Part shown: positions 12,644 through 25,520 of the stretch, in pieces
How positions within the stretch are numbered: position 1 is the stretch's first letter
Layout: each line of letters opens with the position of its first letter
Program-made: the position numbers and the translations under genes
The notes under the pieces: model-generated
What the model saw: only the letters and a program-made list of their open reading frames with translations
Told to the model about the DNA's origin: nothing
The model's database searches: none
Assembly: GCA_028023455.1 (NCBI GenBank)
Contig: JAQFVV010000042.1
Location: 8,267,922-8,331,921 of the forward strand
Source of the DNA: Epiperipatus broadwayi
Lineage: Eukaryota > Onychophora > Udeonychophora > Euonychophora > Peripatidae
Reading direction: 5' to 3'
DNA length: 64,000 nucleotides

Positions 12644-12809
12644 TATTGGATGAGTAGGCCTTAGATAGGGATTTTATGCACAAGCCTTCTGGTATCCATT
12701 GATTACTCTGTTTAGCACAGGTGGCAATACTGTATGGAGAGTTTTGCTCTGTTTATCAACAATTAACATGCTAGTATAGGAAATGTGATTATGTGATGCT
12801 TAATGGTTT

Positions 12810-12822
12810 AATAAACTATATA
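12810..12822. repeat. Target-site duplication, right copy
   Basis: Exact second copy of the 13-mer at 11723-11735. Confidence 0.85.
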
Positions 12823-13356
12823 GTTATTTTGTCTTGCATGGTTGAGTGCAATGGTAGAGTAGCACATTTTGGACCTCAAATGCTTCCCACTTCCAGTATT
12901 CAAATTTTTTATGAATTTCTGAGCAATAAACCCTTTACTAAGAATAATAATTATTCTTATTAGAAATAAAGTGTAGTTTATAATCTTAATCAAGTTAATG
13001 TTTTTTTTGTTTTTAAATACAATATTTTGTGAATCTTAATAACTTTAGTTAGTTTATTATAATGATAGAGTATCAGGACTAAGAAGTAAAATTCCCGGAT
13101 TTATTATTATCTAAGGAAAATAAATAAATAAAAATCTATTTAATTGATTAAATAGAACTATAGTACTCAAGTCTACTCTTACCATGGGCTTCTAGTAACT
13201 AACTATTCATAGAATTGTAGTAGAAGCAGGTATTTTTTATTGTTTGGTAATCTCTCAAATATTTTTGAATTTTGCAAGAAATAATCAAATATTCTCTAGC
13301 TTAGCCTACTGGGAATTAAATTGAAAATGCTTTCTAAGTAGTATTTTGAAAATTAC

Positions 13357-13368
13357 TATTATTATTAT

Positions 13369-13400
<32 letters not shown>
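13357..13400. repeat. Compound microsatellite (ATT)n(CT)n
   Basis: About five ATT units run into a CT run of about 14 units, followed by a T run. Confidence 0.95.
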
Positions 13401-13406
<6 letters not shown>

Positions 13407-13503
13407 AAATACAGACAAAACGCTGCACACAAGTTAATGATTTGAATTTATAATGTGGAAGTAGTATAAGAATTCATTTTTGTAAATATTATTTTTCTTA
13501 TTG

Positions 13504-13591
13504 GAAAGTCGAGAGGTCAGCGACAGCTGCTTTACAAACAGTTGTCCCGGGATAGCGGATTCGCTTCCCGGCTGATGCTATGACACATGAG
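13504..13591 (+). mobile_element. tRNA-derived SINE, copy 1
   Basis: About 85 bp shared with 43236-43325 and, reversed, 56211-56300. It has an A-box-like GTCGAGAGG, a hairpin GACAGCTG..CAGTTGTC in the anticodon-arm position, and a B-box-like GATTCGCTTCC, then CGGCTGATGC, TGACACATGAG and an A-rich tail. The D-arm motif resembles tRNAs with a long variable arm (Ser/Leu type). It is not a working tRNA because the B box is altered and no acceptor stem closes. Confidence 0.8.
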
Positions 13592-14949
13592 AAAAAAATA
13601 AAAATATTTGAATAAATAAGTTGTCTTTCTGGAATCGCTTCTTTTGTTTTAAAATCATCGAATCTAATAACTAACACTGCAATTAACTGATACAATTATT
13701 GATTATAAAATAAGGTACCTGGTTAAACATTTATTAGTTGTTCTGAGATGAATAGCATGATATGCATAGAAATAACTTGTCACCCCTTAGATTTCGCATA
13801 ATTGACTTCTTTACAATTCTAAAATTCAGATCATCTTAAAATTAAGTTAAAAACAAATATCTTACCAATAAATTGTTGCTAAGTGTTAAAACATTAAAAA
13901 ATCATATAAAATTGAATTAAATTAATTATATACTGTATATATATATATTTGAAGATTATGTATTAAGAAACAGGGTTGTTGCTTTTTTTTTATTGAATTT
14001 TTTTCTCTTCAGAATCATTTGCTAAAATGAAAATAACATTAATACAAGAATGTATACTTATTAAATTTCTGATTAAAAAAAATAGTAACTAGGCCATATT
14101 GTGCTAATAATTGATCATCTTAATAATAGTCTGCTGTTTTATTAAATGGCTTTATTGATTTTGGAAAATTTGTTTCTTTGATTGGTGGCTTTTGACCTCC
14201 CATTGCTTATTTTTGTTTTTATTAAATGGTTTTAATGATTTTAGAAAATTTGTTTACTTGTTTGTTAACTTTTGAACTTTATAAGTTAGAATGAAATTTT
14301 AAAATTAAGGTTTAATATATTTAAATTTAATAGAATTGCTTGAAAATTGATATATAACTAAGTTATATCACACTAATCTATTTGAAACACTTATCTTTTC
14401 AGTATGATTAGCAGTTTGATAGATATGGAACAGAGGGTAGGAAAAATATAAAAAAAAAAATTCAATAATTTCATGTTTTGCACTTAACAATTATTCTTAG
14501 AATTTCCTTTTTGTTTAAATAATGGTTGCAAGAGGGCAATCTAATTTTTTTTTCTTTCAATTTAATATTTTTTAAACTTTTAATGTATATATACATATTT
14601 AGTATCTGCATATATGTATAATATATCAGTAACTAAGTTGACTATTTAAAATTGGTTTACAGTTTTTATTTCATGGAAAGTTAAAAAAGAAAACTCAATA
14701 TTTTTTTTTAAATGAAAACTGTCAAACAATTTTAAATATAAAATTTAGTTGTTATATATATATAATATTTAGATTTAGTTGTGAAAAAGGATGAGAATAG
14801 AGGGATTAAGGTAAAGCATTATATAAAAAATAAAGATGTTAGGGGTATGATTCATCAAAGATCTTATCAACCTTGATGTCAAAAAATGGAGATAGTGAAA
14901 GGAATAAAAGAGAAAAATGATAGACTTGAATAAAAGAGGCAAAGGAGCA

Positions 14950-15560
14950 AAAGTTGCAAATTCAGAAGGAATATATTGAATATGGATATAATAGTAGGAT
15001 TATAAGAAATATATTAATGACAGATAGGAGTGGGTATAAGAAAGTTGTTAATAGAAATGAAAGCAAGAATAGGAAATGGATTTATATTCTGTATTTGAAA
15101 GACATTTATAAAATTCTGAATGATAGAGAAGGAATAATAAATAATATAGGTATTGGATGGAAAAATAGTAAATAGTTAAAAAAGTTATTGAGTAATGCAA
15201 AAATGAGGAATGATAGAAGTAGCAAGGTAGGAATAGTTTATAAAATTGCATGTAAGGGATGTATGATAGTGTATATACATCAGTCGGTGAAAAATAAGCT
15301 AGAAAGGGGAAAGGAGCATGACAGAGCAATAAAAAGGAGAGATATTAAGCCAGGACTATTTTGTCATTTTTTTAAAAACAAGGCATGTTATGAAATGTGA
15401 GGAAAATATTGAGGCGATAAGATGTTGTAAAAATTATAAAGAAAGAAAAATGTATGAGACAATGTACATACAGGAAAATAATGACAAAGTACAAGGCTCA
15501 ACAAAATTGGGAGGAAAATGGTCATTAAATAAAAGTTTGAAGTTATAAAAAAAAATTTTT
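14950..15560 (+). mobile_element. Penelope-like element fragment, GIY-YIG end
   Basis: The frame from 15188 reads GIVYKIACKGCMIVYIHQSV followed by KEHDRAIKRRDI and LFCHF. This is the GIY-YIG nuclease signature of Penelope-like retroelements (usual form: VYKI.C..C...YIGQT then EH), with the family's YIG changed to YIH. The upstream frame (14954-15175) probably holds the poorly conserved region between reverse transcriptase and nuclease. No reverse transcriptase core was found upstream. Dead fragment. Confidence 0.7.
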
Positions 15561-16198
15561 TTACAGTTGGGATTAGTCAATTGGGGGAGTGTTAGTATGA
15601 GGATATGTTAACAAAGATTATGTTGTGGAAATGGGATGGAGCAGAATATGGGAAAATTTAGAGTGGGAATGGAAGATAAAGTCGCTAACAGGTTTATCTG
15701 GGCATTGTTGCTGAGAGATTCCTGACTCTGTTTAAGGAGAAGACACAGTGCATCACATCACAATCACATGACATAGAATTAATGTAACATCTTGACAAGG
15801 TTCACTTTTGAACAAAAATTGATTTGATGAAAATAAAAGCATAATTATAATATATGTTGTCTATTAAATAGATTATGTTTGCATAATTCAATTCATTAGG
15901 AATTTATATAAGGAAGGCAACATAATGGTTGAAAACAGAGTTACCATTAAATGAAATATATAATTATGTACACATATTAAATATATATATTTAAGATATA
16001 CATATTTTGTATATAAGTCATTAGATATTTCTTATGTTCATAAATTAATTTATTCCCTATTTTTTATAATATGTTCTAATGATATATATATATATCAACT
16101 ATAAGTATCCAGCCAATTTAAAGTACAATATAGTTTTAGATTTTCATTTACTGTGCCAATACTAAAAACTTAAAAATAATAGAGATAAAGTTTTTTTT

Positions 16199-16477
16199 AT
16201 TAAATGCTTTTATTGACTGCACTAAAAAGAAAATAATTGTTTTTTTAACCACAATTGGAGTTGTTAAATTTAACTTGAAATAAGCGCATGGGGGGGGGGG
16301 GCAAGTCCAGAATTTAATTAAATCAATCCTTTGTTATAAAAAAAATAAGGATTGACTTAATTAATTTCTGGACCTCCCCCCATGCTTTTATTTCAAGTTA
16401 AATCTAACAACTACAATTGAGGTTAAAGTAACGATTATTTTATTTCTTTTAATACACAATCAATAAAAGCATTTAAT
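16199..16477. mobile_element. Foldback element (about 280 bp palindrome)
   Basis: Arms of about 130 bp (16199-16329 and 16348-16476) are near reverse complements: TTAAATGCTTTTATTG at the left end matches CAATAAAAGCATTTAA at the right, AAATTTAACTTGAAATAAG matches CTTTTATTTCAAGTTAAAT, and CATGGGGGG faces CCCCCCATG. A short AT loop joins them. It has no coding capacity and looks like a MITE or single-stranded hairpin element. RNA from this intron would form a long double-stranded stem. Confidence 0.85.
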
Positions 16478-16479
16478 AT

Positions 16480-19400
16480 AAACAAATTTTTTATCTGTAT
16501 TATAACATAATTTACTCATTTCTTAAATTTGAAACTACTTCAAAAAATAATGAAAAATTTTATTCAGTTAATTATCAAAAAAAAAATCCATTGTGCTGCT
16601 TTTTTTCATTAACTTATAATCTATAAGTAAATAATATAAAATATCATTTCATAAAAGCTTTTTTTTTGGCAAATATTTTTGCCCTCTTTAATAGAAATTA
16701 ATTTTATATATATTGTAATCATTTGGCTACATAACTGTATTAAAAATAATTAGATAGTTGGCTGAATGCTCCTCAAGTGTAAGTATAGTTATTTAATTAA
16801 TAGGGAAAATAATATTTAATTTTCCCATGCATATTTTTTATAATAATAATGAGTCTTTAATTAATATTTTAAGTCCCAAAATAATAGTATGAGAATTTTT
16901 AAACATTAAATTTGTTTTAAAATAATATGATTTTAATATGTGAATATTTTAATCAGTGATAAATGATTGTAGAAGGAAGAGAAACTGATTTTTTTTCTCT
17001 CTTCAGTAATTATAATTAATTAATAGTTTTAATTTAAACCTTAAAAGAGCAATAAAGTTTTATTTTTAATAGTATTTTTTTAAAAAAAAAAAATAAGATT
17101 TTAATATTTTTAAATTTTATTTTAATTAGTCAGACTTGTTTTTTTTATTTTCTTGTTATTTCTCTTCATTGCAAAAAATCAAATCACTATAATTAATTGG
17201 TTATCTTGATATTTTTTTGCAAGAAATTTTTTTTAATTAGAAAGAAATGTCAAGAATTTTATGGTGTTAATTTCAGCTATTGACTTGTTTTCAATGTCAA
17301 AGATTAAGGAGGGAAATAACTGAACAATTGTGTTTGTGAAAATAGCAAGATTGTTCTAAAAAAATAGTATAATGTGAATAAGTCAGAAGACCCAAGGGTC
17401 TGGTAAGAAGAAATTTTCCTAACTTAGCTGTTGAAGAGAACAGTCAAGTCTTAATCCTCTCACACTTTGCTAACATTCTGACAGATTTTTTTGTTTTCAC
17501 TAAATTTAAGCTTTCACTTTAATATTAAACCATTATTATTTATCAGAATATTTTTAATTTTACCTCATTTGATAGATAGCTTTGTTTAGAAATTAAATAA
17601 ATTTTAAAAAATCACATTTTATTTTTGGAATTATATTAAAAATTAGATTTTAATCAAAACAAAGCACTATCATGTCATCAAATTTCAGGTGTGGCAAATT
17701 CATTTTGCAAAATGAATGACACCTTCATTGTTTGATATTTGTTTTAAAAATCTGAACAAATTTTTTTAGTATCTAGCAACTATCAATTTATACTTTAAAA
17801 GTTTAATTTTTTTTTTATAATTTTGTATTTCCCATGCCCATAATCTCTATGGTAACATTACACAGAAGAATATATTCTCTTATATTTTAAAATAAAACAT
17901 TTCTATAAAAAATAAATATGTAATAATATATATTTTTGATTTATAATAATTACATAATTATGATAAAAAAATAATCAAACTTTCCAAAAAATCAAGTTTT
18001 TAGACCATTGTAATATTTTCTCAAAGTAATCTTACAAAGTTCGAGATTGCATAGCATACAAAGACTAGTCATCAATGTGTGGCTTCAGATACTTTGAAAT
18101 TCCCACTTATTTGGTTATCTTGATATCTTTTGAATTTTTTTAAGTAAGATATTAGAAAAAAATAATACATGAATTTTAAAGCTGTAAAAATAAAATGATA
18201 GTAAAATTTCTTAAAAGAGAGTGAAAAATGCAAATTTTATATCTAGATTTCTCTAACATAGGTCTGTCACTTGAGTAAATGTGCTGGTTAATGTAGCTTC
18301 TAAAGAAGAAAGAAGCAGAAGTTTTAACTAAGCTATTGTATAGTACAGCAGAAGTTTTAAACAAGCTTTTAGCATATTATGAGTTTAGCCATAAAAATGG
18401 TTTCTACAATGAAAATCATGTGCTAACTTCAGCTAAAATCTAGACATTATCTTCCATATAGTCTGTCTTCACTGGAATAAAGTATATAGAAGTTATTCCT
18501 AAAGCAATTTGCAACCTTATCTTCAAAAACAGAGTCTTTTTATGTGTTAGTATCACCTAGAAATTTTAGTGGAAAGAAGTGGATAAAATTTGCTGTTGGT
18601 TAATCTGAAAATATTGCACACCAGCAAAATGACAAATTAATCATGATCATGTGTAGAAGCCTTCAAAAAGAAAACTCAACTGGAAAAAGTGGAAATTATA
18701 ATTGGGAAGGACTCCATAGAAAAATAAAACCATGGTTAAAGATATTATTTGTTTGTGCACACTGTATTTTTATTAATAGTAATATATATATTTGTTTTCT
18801 TATATAAAAATAATTTCTTTTTAGTGAGAATTGATCATTTTAAATATTTTTATTAATGTTTTTAATTCGTGAAACATATTTTTTTTTAATCCTTTCAATT
18901 TTCTTTTAAAATTATGGGGGGTTAGAAAATTTTATTTTTTTAAATTTAAATTTAATTTTTGAAACATGGTTTTTTTTCTTTTCATTCTTTTTTTCCCTAC
19001 TAAAACTTAACAAAAGATTAATTAAAGCTGAATCAAAAATTATGATCTTTGATTTTTTTTAAAAATGATAATTTTCCAAAATATATTTTACTTGTTATAG
19101 CTGTAGTTAAAACCTTTTTAACAATAGCACACACCTTTTTTTCTTTAAAAATATATATGACTTTTAAATTATAATGTTTTTTCCCACTAAATCCATTCAA
19201 AAATATCAAAAAATGTATACCTTCTCTTTTTTTTTCATGTCTACATTCTTTTCTTTCCAAAAACTTCATTTTTTCTATCTTTACTTGTTTATCATATCCA
19301 ACATTTCAACCATCTTATAAAAATATTTGTGGTTTGTTTAAAAAAAGAAATGTATAGGTAAGAAAAAGGAAAAAGTTTGGAGAGAAAAGAAGCAAGTAAG

Positions 19401-20020
19401 GGTAGTGTATATATAATGTAGTATGTGTAAAAAAATGATGTACTGATAAATGAAAGGAAAATGTTGTTTTTTATAAGGATAGATGCATTTTTATGTTTTT
19501 ACTTTATTTTTAATTGTTGATAATTATAAAGCTGTAAATATGTATTTTGTAGATTCTTGAAAATGACTACAAATTTAGGTGGTTGAAACTTTAGATGTGG
19601 TAAACAAGTAAATGTGTATATATATGTTGATGGAAAAATAAAGTTTTTGGAAAGAAAAAAGGAGAGTGTATATATTTTTTGATTGGATTTAGTGGAAAAG
19701 AACACTATTGTTTTTTCAATTCTTAGTTATTTCAAAGAAATAACTTAATGAATTAAAAGTTAATTTAATGAATAGAAATCAACTGGTTAATATAATTTTT
19801 ATGACACTATATATTTTTTTTGATGAAATGATCATGCCAATTTCTTTTATTTATTCTTAATCAATTAGATATTAAATAATTGTTTCAAAATATTTTTTAG
19901 ACTATTCCTTCCAACTCCTGTTACATGAATTGGCAGTGTATGTGAATTTATTTTATGACAGTTGTGTTGTAGGATTTTTTAATGATTCCAGCAGTTTATA
20001 ATAAGATTGCTTTATTTATT
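16480..20020. other. Intronic AT-rich stretch, nothing recognised
   Basis: No exon, RNA gene or coding remnant. Short open frames here (for example near 18.2, 19.0 and 19.5 kb) have the low-complexity make-up of translated AT-rich DNA. Confidence 0.5.
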
Positions 20021-20029
20021 TATTTATCT

Positions 20030-20560
20030 CTTGCTCACAGTAATAATTTATAGAGTTCTTGTTTATTGAGTTAAATTTAGTGCATAGCAATTAGTTATAT
20101 GGATTGGGGGTTTATGTTTAGTGATATGAACATCCAGATGATCCTAGTTAGTGCAAAGGCATATATCCCTTAAAGTCCATGCACTACAGTTCATTTTATT
20201 TATTATTTTTTTAGAAATTTTGTTTATAGTTGGCCAGTAGATTAATGGTGGTAAATGGTCAGAGCATTGATGATATCTCAGCATTCTTTGACTTATTGTT
20301 GTATTTTGGTGGAATAGCACTTAAGTATTTGCATTTAGATAATTGTTTGTATTCCTGTCCTACATTTCGCAGTGTCTAAATAATTAGCCTGGTATCTATA
20401 GTAGACTCATTTCAAATTCAGTCAGAAGTTTGACTGTTGATTTTATATTTTGATTGTTCATGATGATGAATGATTTATTCTTTTCTGTAATGCTGGGTGA
20501 AGTTATAATTAGTTCTTTGCTAATCTCTCATGTTCATTATATTCATTATCATTCCTTTTA
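20030..20560. repeat. Dispersed repeat D1, copy 1
   Basis: About 500 bp is shared, same orientation, with 35350-35870. Shared blocks include AGTCCATGCACTACA (about 20176), ATAGTTGGCCAGTA (about 20228), TGGTCAGAGCATTGATG (about 20257) and AATAATTAGCCTGGT (about 20380). There is no open reading frame. A hAT fossil follows the second copy but not this one. Family unknown. Confidence 0.75.
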
Positions 20561-21078
20561 TATGTAATTTTATATTTTGTTTTCCCATCTCATAATTCTA
20601 CCCTAATGTGTTTTACTATTATAAATGGCTATTCAATTGTGGGACCTTGTAATCCCAAATTCTCCCTTATTAATCTTCTATCTTCTGTACTGTTTCAATA
20701 TAGAAAATGATAGATGTTACTATTTATGGTTTGTGAATTAAATGTTAATGTAGATTACATTTACATTGAGAAGGGCAAAAAAAATATTTTCCAAAAAATG
20801 GCTTTTATGTATAAATAATATAAATATATAGTTAGCAGTTGTATAGTGACATTTTATAATATTTACTTACAGATTATAACTAATTATAAATAATTGTTTG
20901 TAAAATAAATTCATTTTATCCAAGTTAATTGTTTTTAATCAAACTCTACATTATATCCATAATAAACATATAGATTGTGAGAATTTGTTAAAATAATAAA
21001 TAAAATTAGATATTTTGTATTTTTTTGCAAACAATTGTGTTTGTGTATATATTACATTTATAATGTTTGTCATTCTAG

Positions 21079-21157
21079 GATCAAGAAAGATTGCTTAATG
21101 TTTGGGAGTTTAAATATGATTTGCTACAACAAATGAAGACAGAGTATGAACATTTAA
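21079..21157 (+). CDS. ANKFN1: ANKFN1/Wide awake exon a (linker helix before FN3)
   Basis: A 79-nt exon after a CTAG acceptor and before a GTAAGT donor. It reads DQERLLNVWEFKYDLLQQ then MKTEYEHL, 26 codons plus one base, an amphipathic helix. In ANKFN1/Wake proteins a helical segment of this kind sits between the ankyrin repeats and the FN3 domain. The phase fits the next exon at 43872 exactly, joining through an Arg codon into IPEAPTRI. Wake in Drosophila is a clock-output adaptor that acts at the membrane of neurons and regulates GABA-A receptors. The exon alone is short, so its identity leans on the splice fit. Confidence 0.75.
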
Positions 21158-22329
21158 GTAAGTATATATTTTATATGTATTTCTTCATTTGTGTATGTAT
21201 TTTCATTTTATCTGATTATTGAAAAGTTCTTACAAATTCATTCCAAGAAATAATCAAAAATTTAAAAAAAAGAAAATCTGAAATTGTTGTTTATTAAAAA
21301 ATTTATGATGTCTATGTGAATATATTGTCTATTATAGATAAATATAGTTATGTAAATAAAAATTAAAAATATATTTTGATTAATACAAATATGTTGAGAG
21401 TTGATGTAGAATATTTTATTCAAAGTTGCCGGCAAGAAATTAAAATTTATTTTTATTTATTGTTATGAGAATAAGGTAGATTTGAAAAAATTAGTATATC
21501 TAATAAATTGAAATATGAATCTAAATAAAGATTTTCATGAAAAATAAAATTTCTTAGAATGTTTTTAAAATATTAAGTTTTGATTTCATGTTGAATACAT
21601 TAAAATAAGGATTCTTTTACATATATTTAATATATGTTTTTAAAAAAGAATGTATATATAGTTAGTGTCTTAATTGTGAAGAAATTTTTTTTTATATAAA
21701 GCTCTGTATTAAAATTAAAACAGTTCTAAAGGATTAAAAAAAATGACACATAAAAACATTTTATCTTGGATTTTATCCATTCTATTTGATTCTAAATTGA
21801 AGAATGTATTTTTTTAATATTGTATTGCACATTTTTTAATCTTAGTAAATAAATGACAATCTTTTAATGTTACTGTGATGATGTTTTATCAGTGTGTTAT
21901 ACGTATTGATTGGTATCAAATTCCTTAGGATAATTTTGAAATGCATGTAATGTAGAAAATTGGTCATTCCCAAGTATAATGATATCAAATATTTGTAGAG
22001 ATATTTTTTTATCTTAGTTTTGTAAATAAAATTTTTTATCACTAAATATTAGTTTCTTTAGGTTAAAATAATACTTTCCAAAATGGACAATGAATAATCC
22101 AGAGAGGCAGTAGTAACCATAGTTGCAATTGGAGTGCATTGAATAAAAATTAAAGAACTACTGAAACAGAAAGAAAGGGGAAAACATTGAAAGTCTATTT
22201 GAACATGTTTTAACTGTTGTGTAACATAGAATTAAAGTCATAGTGATTACTTTATTTTCTGAACACAAAAAATGCAATTTATAAACAATTAGCAATCAAA
22301 TCCACTAACAGATTTTAATAAGCATGTAA

Positions 22330-22700
22330 TGATTTTTTACAAATACGATTATAAATAGACAACATTTATAAATCTAATTTAGATTGTTTCTAAATTGTAT
22401 GATGAACACTTAACAATAGTTCAAGTGCAATAAATATTAAAAAATTTAAATTCATATTTGATACCTGATGTTTGTTGATTATTTTTCACATACAAAGCAA
22501 AATATATTATTAATGTTCCAATAAAACTGCAGTTTACATATATTTTTACACATTTCCCTTAAATATTTTCTATACATTTTTGTATCTTCTAGTGCTTACT
22601 AATAGTAAAATTATAGCAGGTTTGTATCACTGCAGTACTACTTGAACTAAATAGGAAATATATTGGTTATATTTTTATTACAATATTAATGAAAATGAAA
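22330..22700. repeat. Dispersed repeat D2, copy 1
   Basis: About 350 bp is similar, same orientation, to 33190-33540. Shared blocks include TTCAAGTGCAATA / GTGCAAGTGCAATA, AAATTCATATTTGAT, TATCTTCTA, TACTAA..AATA and TTTTTATTACAATAT. No coding content; family not recognised. Confidence 0.65.
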
Positions 22701-22779
22701 TCATAAAAAAAAAATTTATATCTATTAAATTATTTTAGATAATATTTTAATTTGCAAAGCGCAGATAGTTGAAAACTGA

Positions 22780-22917
22780 AATAAATTGAGATGCTGAAAA
22801 ATCTCTAGTGCTCAATCAGATGTCATGATTTCGTTTGGACAGCTATCATGACATCTGATTGGCTGTCAGATAAGTATTGTAACGAGCGCTAGAGATTTTG
22901 CAGTATCTCAATTTATT
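22780..22917. mobile_element. Small foldback element
   Basis: AATAAATTGAGATGCTGAA at the left end faces GCAGTATCTCAATTTATT at the right, and AATCAGATGTCATGAT faces ATCATGACATCTGATT in the middle. The right arm carries about 20 extra bases (near 22861-22880). This is a MITE-like hairpin without a gene. Confidence 0.8.
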
Positions 22918-23189
22918 TAAATTATTTTAGTTAATTGACAATATCTAATTTATGTATTAAATGCTAAACAATAATCAAAACATAGTTTATTAATTTTATT
23001 TTATATTTTAGTGTGTCTATTGATTTTGGTGGAAAAAAAATGGCACTTTTTTCAATTAAAATATTACATTTCTTGATAATTTTATATCTGTATTAAGATA
23101 AATAAATACATAAATTTTACTTTTTTTACAGATAATATCATGGTTTAATCTAAAAAAAAGTGTAGTATTGAATATTTGAATTATAACTT

Positions 23190-24800
23190 ATTATGTTGCC
23201 TGTAAACAATACATTATTTTTCAAAATGTTTTTATCAAATGAAACTGTGATGCCTTTTAAAAAGCATAAACATTCAACAAAAATTCATGCTAATAAAAAA
23301 AATTATATTTATTTTATTTTCATGCACTTAATCAACAAAACTCTCTTCAATATTATCCAAAGAAGGTGAAGATGCATGCAGCATGCCTCTAAAAATATTT
23401 TTTTTATTGATTGCTAAATTGGAATATATAATAATGCTTAAGAACTAACTCTTCTAACTATGTAAATGATGTAATAAACATTATGCTACATAAACCAACA
23501 TTTGATATTACCAAAAAACTTCTTTGAGCAATAATACAGTACAAAGAAGAATTGATGAAGGTGTTCTCTATATAGCTTGTGAGTCAACTTTGCCAGGAAA
23601 TGAGGCCTTACTTTTAGCATATGTGTGATTTAGAAAAAAAGAAAAAAATGTCAAGAATGATTCTTTATTAAAAATTTGCATGCTTTGAAGTTTGTCTCAA
23701 AAACAAATTCTCCTGAATAACAAATCGTCAGTTGCTACTAATAGTACTCCAGTAACAATAATGCATTGCAGGAGTTGTTGGTTTGTTTTTGTTTTTTGCA
23801 TATTTAAAAAACAGGATGTATTCATTCTGCACCATCTTATTCATTGTCAATAGTTAGTTGACAAAAGTTTGAGTGAACGCCTTATATTATGCTATTAAAG
23901 CAATCAACAAAATTGAGTAACAGATTTATTTGGGCAAATTTATGTTAAAAACTATGAAAAATTCAATTACTTACTACTTCATGCAGAAGTTCATTGACTA
24001 TCAAATGATGTCTATTTGAATCAGCTTTATAAACATTTTGACATGGATAAAGTTCCTAGAAAATGAGGATGATTTTTTATAAGCCAATTTGTTTACTTCC
24101 AAAAATGATGTCTCTTATTTGACAGAATTATTTATTAAATTTAATGAAACAAATGTACAGCTCCAAAGTAATGAGCTAAATTTAACCAAACGAAAGCGAT
24201 TATTTCCCTTATTTGTGGCAAAATTCTTTTGTACAAATGAAATTTAGAATTAGTGGAATTTATCCAGTTTCCAAACCTATCACTAATAGAAAATAATGCT
24301 AAAACCTTTCTTAATTTTTCTCCAGCCTTTATAGTGTCTTTATTCTGATTTCAATCATTGATTTGATGATATTCTTAAAATGGATATATACGATTGCATT
24401 TTGGATTGTTTTTTGAGTACAAACACAAAGAATTTTCAAAATTACAGAAGGTGATAGAAGTAACGAGAACTAAGGAATTCAAATTCAGAGGAAGCTATCA
24501 ACAGTTGCAGCTGCAAAAAGCAGATACACTTTATTCTGATTACACCTATAGTACAAAAGTTTTCAAATGTATTTTCTTTATCATATTTAGTGAAATGTGG
24601 ATTTAATATGGTCACAAATCTGTTAATTAAAAAAAAAAAAAAAATTAACTGTCAAATAGCTGCTCACAATGATTTTAAAATGCTTGTGACAAAATAGAAC
24701 CAAACAATAAATTGACAGCAGCCAACTTCTTTTTAGGGTTATTTTTAATGTTATTCGTGATTTTTATTTTAATATTATCTTTATCTTAATGTTCTTTGTA
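23190..24800 (+). mobile_element. hAT transposase fossil (SCAND3/ZBED5 type), copy 1
   Basis: Broken frames carry the signature of the hAT transposases often annotated as SCAND3-like or ZBED5-like: ESTLPGNEALLLAYV at about 23580 (usual form LDESTLP.NEALLLAYVRF), and later LTELFIKFNETNVQLQ and LNLTKRK near 24120-24195. Stops and frameshifts are frequent, so it cannot make transposase. Terminal inverted repeats were not identified. Family assignment is by motif recognition. Confidence 0.8.
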
Positions 24801-25484
24801 TAATGTGAATGTTATTATGGTTGATTCTTAAAAAATAAGTTATTTAAAAATTTTAATCTTCAATGTATTTTATTTACAACAATATTTTTTTTAATATGTT
24901 GTTGGATTTAAGTAGAAATATAGATACTTAAAAAAATGCAAAATTGTCACTGCATCTTTCTGTTTGTTTGCTTAAAGGAGGGAAATTTTAAGAGAGCACT
25001 GAATAATTGGTTTTCGGAAAAGGAGGCAGTTGTCAAAACAGTTTTTGAAATATAATTAATCTCATCATTTTACTAAAATTAAGTTGTAAATTGAAATTAA
25101 AGTTGTTATTAAAGTTTATTACTATAAATTTTTTCTTTAATATTTTTGTAAAGTAATTAATTAAAAGTCCATTTAAATTAAAACCAAATCTAAAATTATT
25201 TACATAATAGATTTATGTTGTAACATCCATCTTATTGCAATCACTCATATTCTCTTACTCCCCAATAGCTATACTTCTATTTGGCCATACTATAAGTAAT
25301 CTTATTACGTTGAGGTATAATAGAATTACTGTCTTCCCAAAATATGACTATAAATAAATATAATTATTAACATTATATACTTCATGTCCCTAATATTTAT
25401 TATCAAATCATAGAAATATATGTAATCTTACAATTAACTTCTAATTCACTAAAAATTAACATTATCTTAGTCACTTCTTACTTG

Positions 25485-25488
<4 letters not shown>

Positions 25489-25519
<31 letters not shown>

Positions 25520-25520
25520 A
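25489..25520. repeat. (CA)n(TA)n microsatellite
   Basis: About eight CA units followed by about ten TA units. Confidence 0.95.

Larger units (their letters stand above)
11736..12809 (+). mobile_element. Retrozyme-like hammerhead element, family A, with 13-bp target duplications
   Basis: A 1.07-kb insertion bounded by perfect 13-bp direct repeats. Its left part (11737-12132) is a reverse-oriented body with a minus-strand hammerhead; the right part holds forward sequence with two plus-strand hammerheads, predicted cuts after 12181 and 12637, exactly 456 nt apart. The forward body from about 12357 to 12759 is the reverse complement of the left arm, leaving a spacer of about 225 bp. There is no open reading frame, so movement must rely on another element's enzymes. 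Target duplications with no terminal inverted repeat of DNA-transposon type fit target-primed insertion. Metazoan retrozymes with minimal type I hammerheads are known; which machinery serves this one is inference. Confidence 0.85.

Noticed and set aside
15048-15329. 93-codon minus-strand open frame
   Set aside because: Opposite-strand shadow of a Penelope fragment; Tyr/Leu/Phe-rich with no domain.
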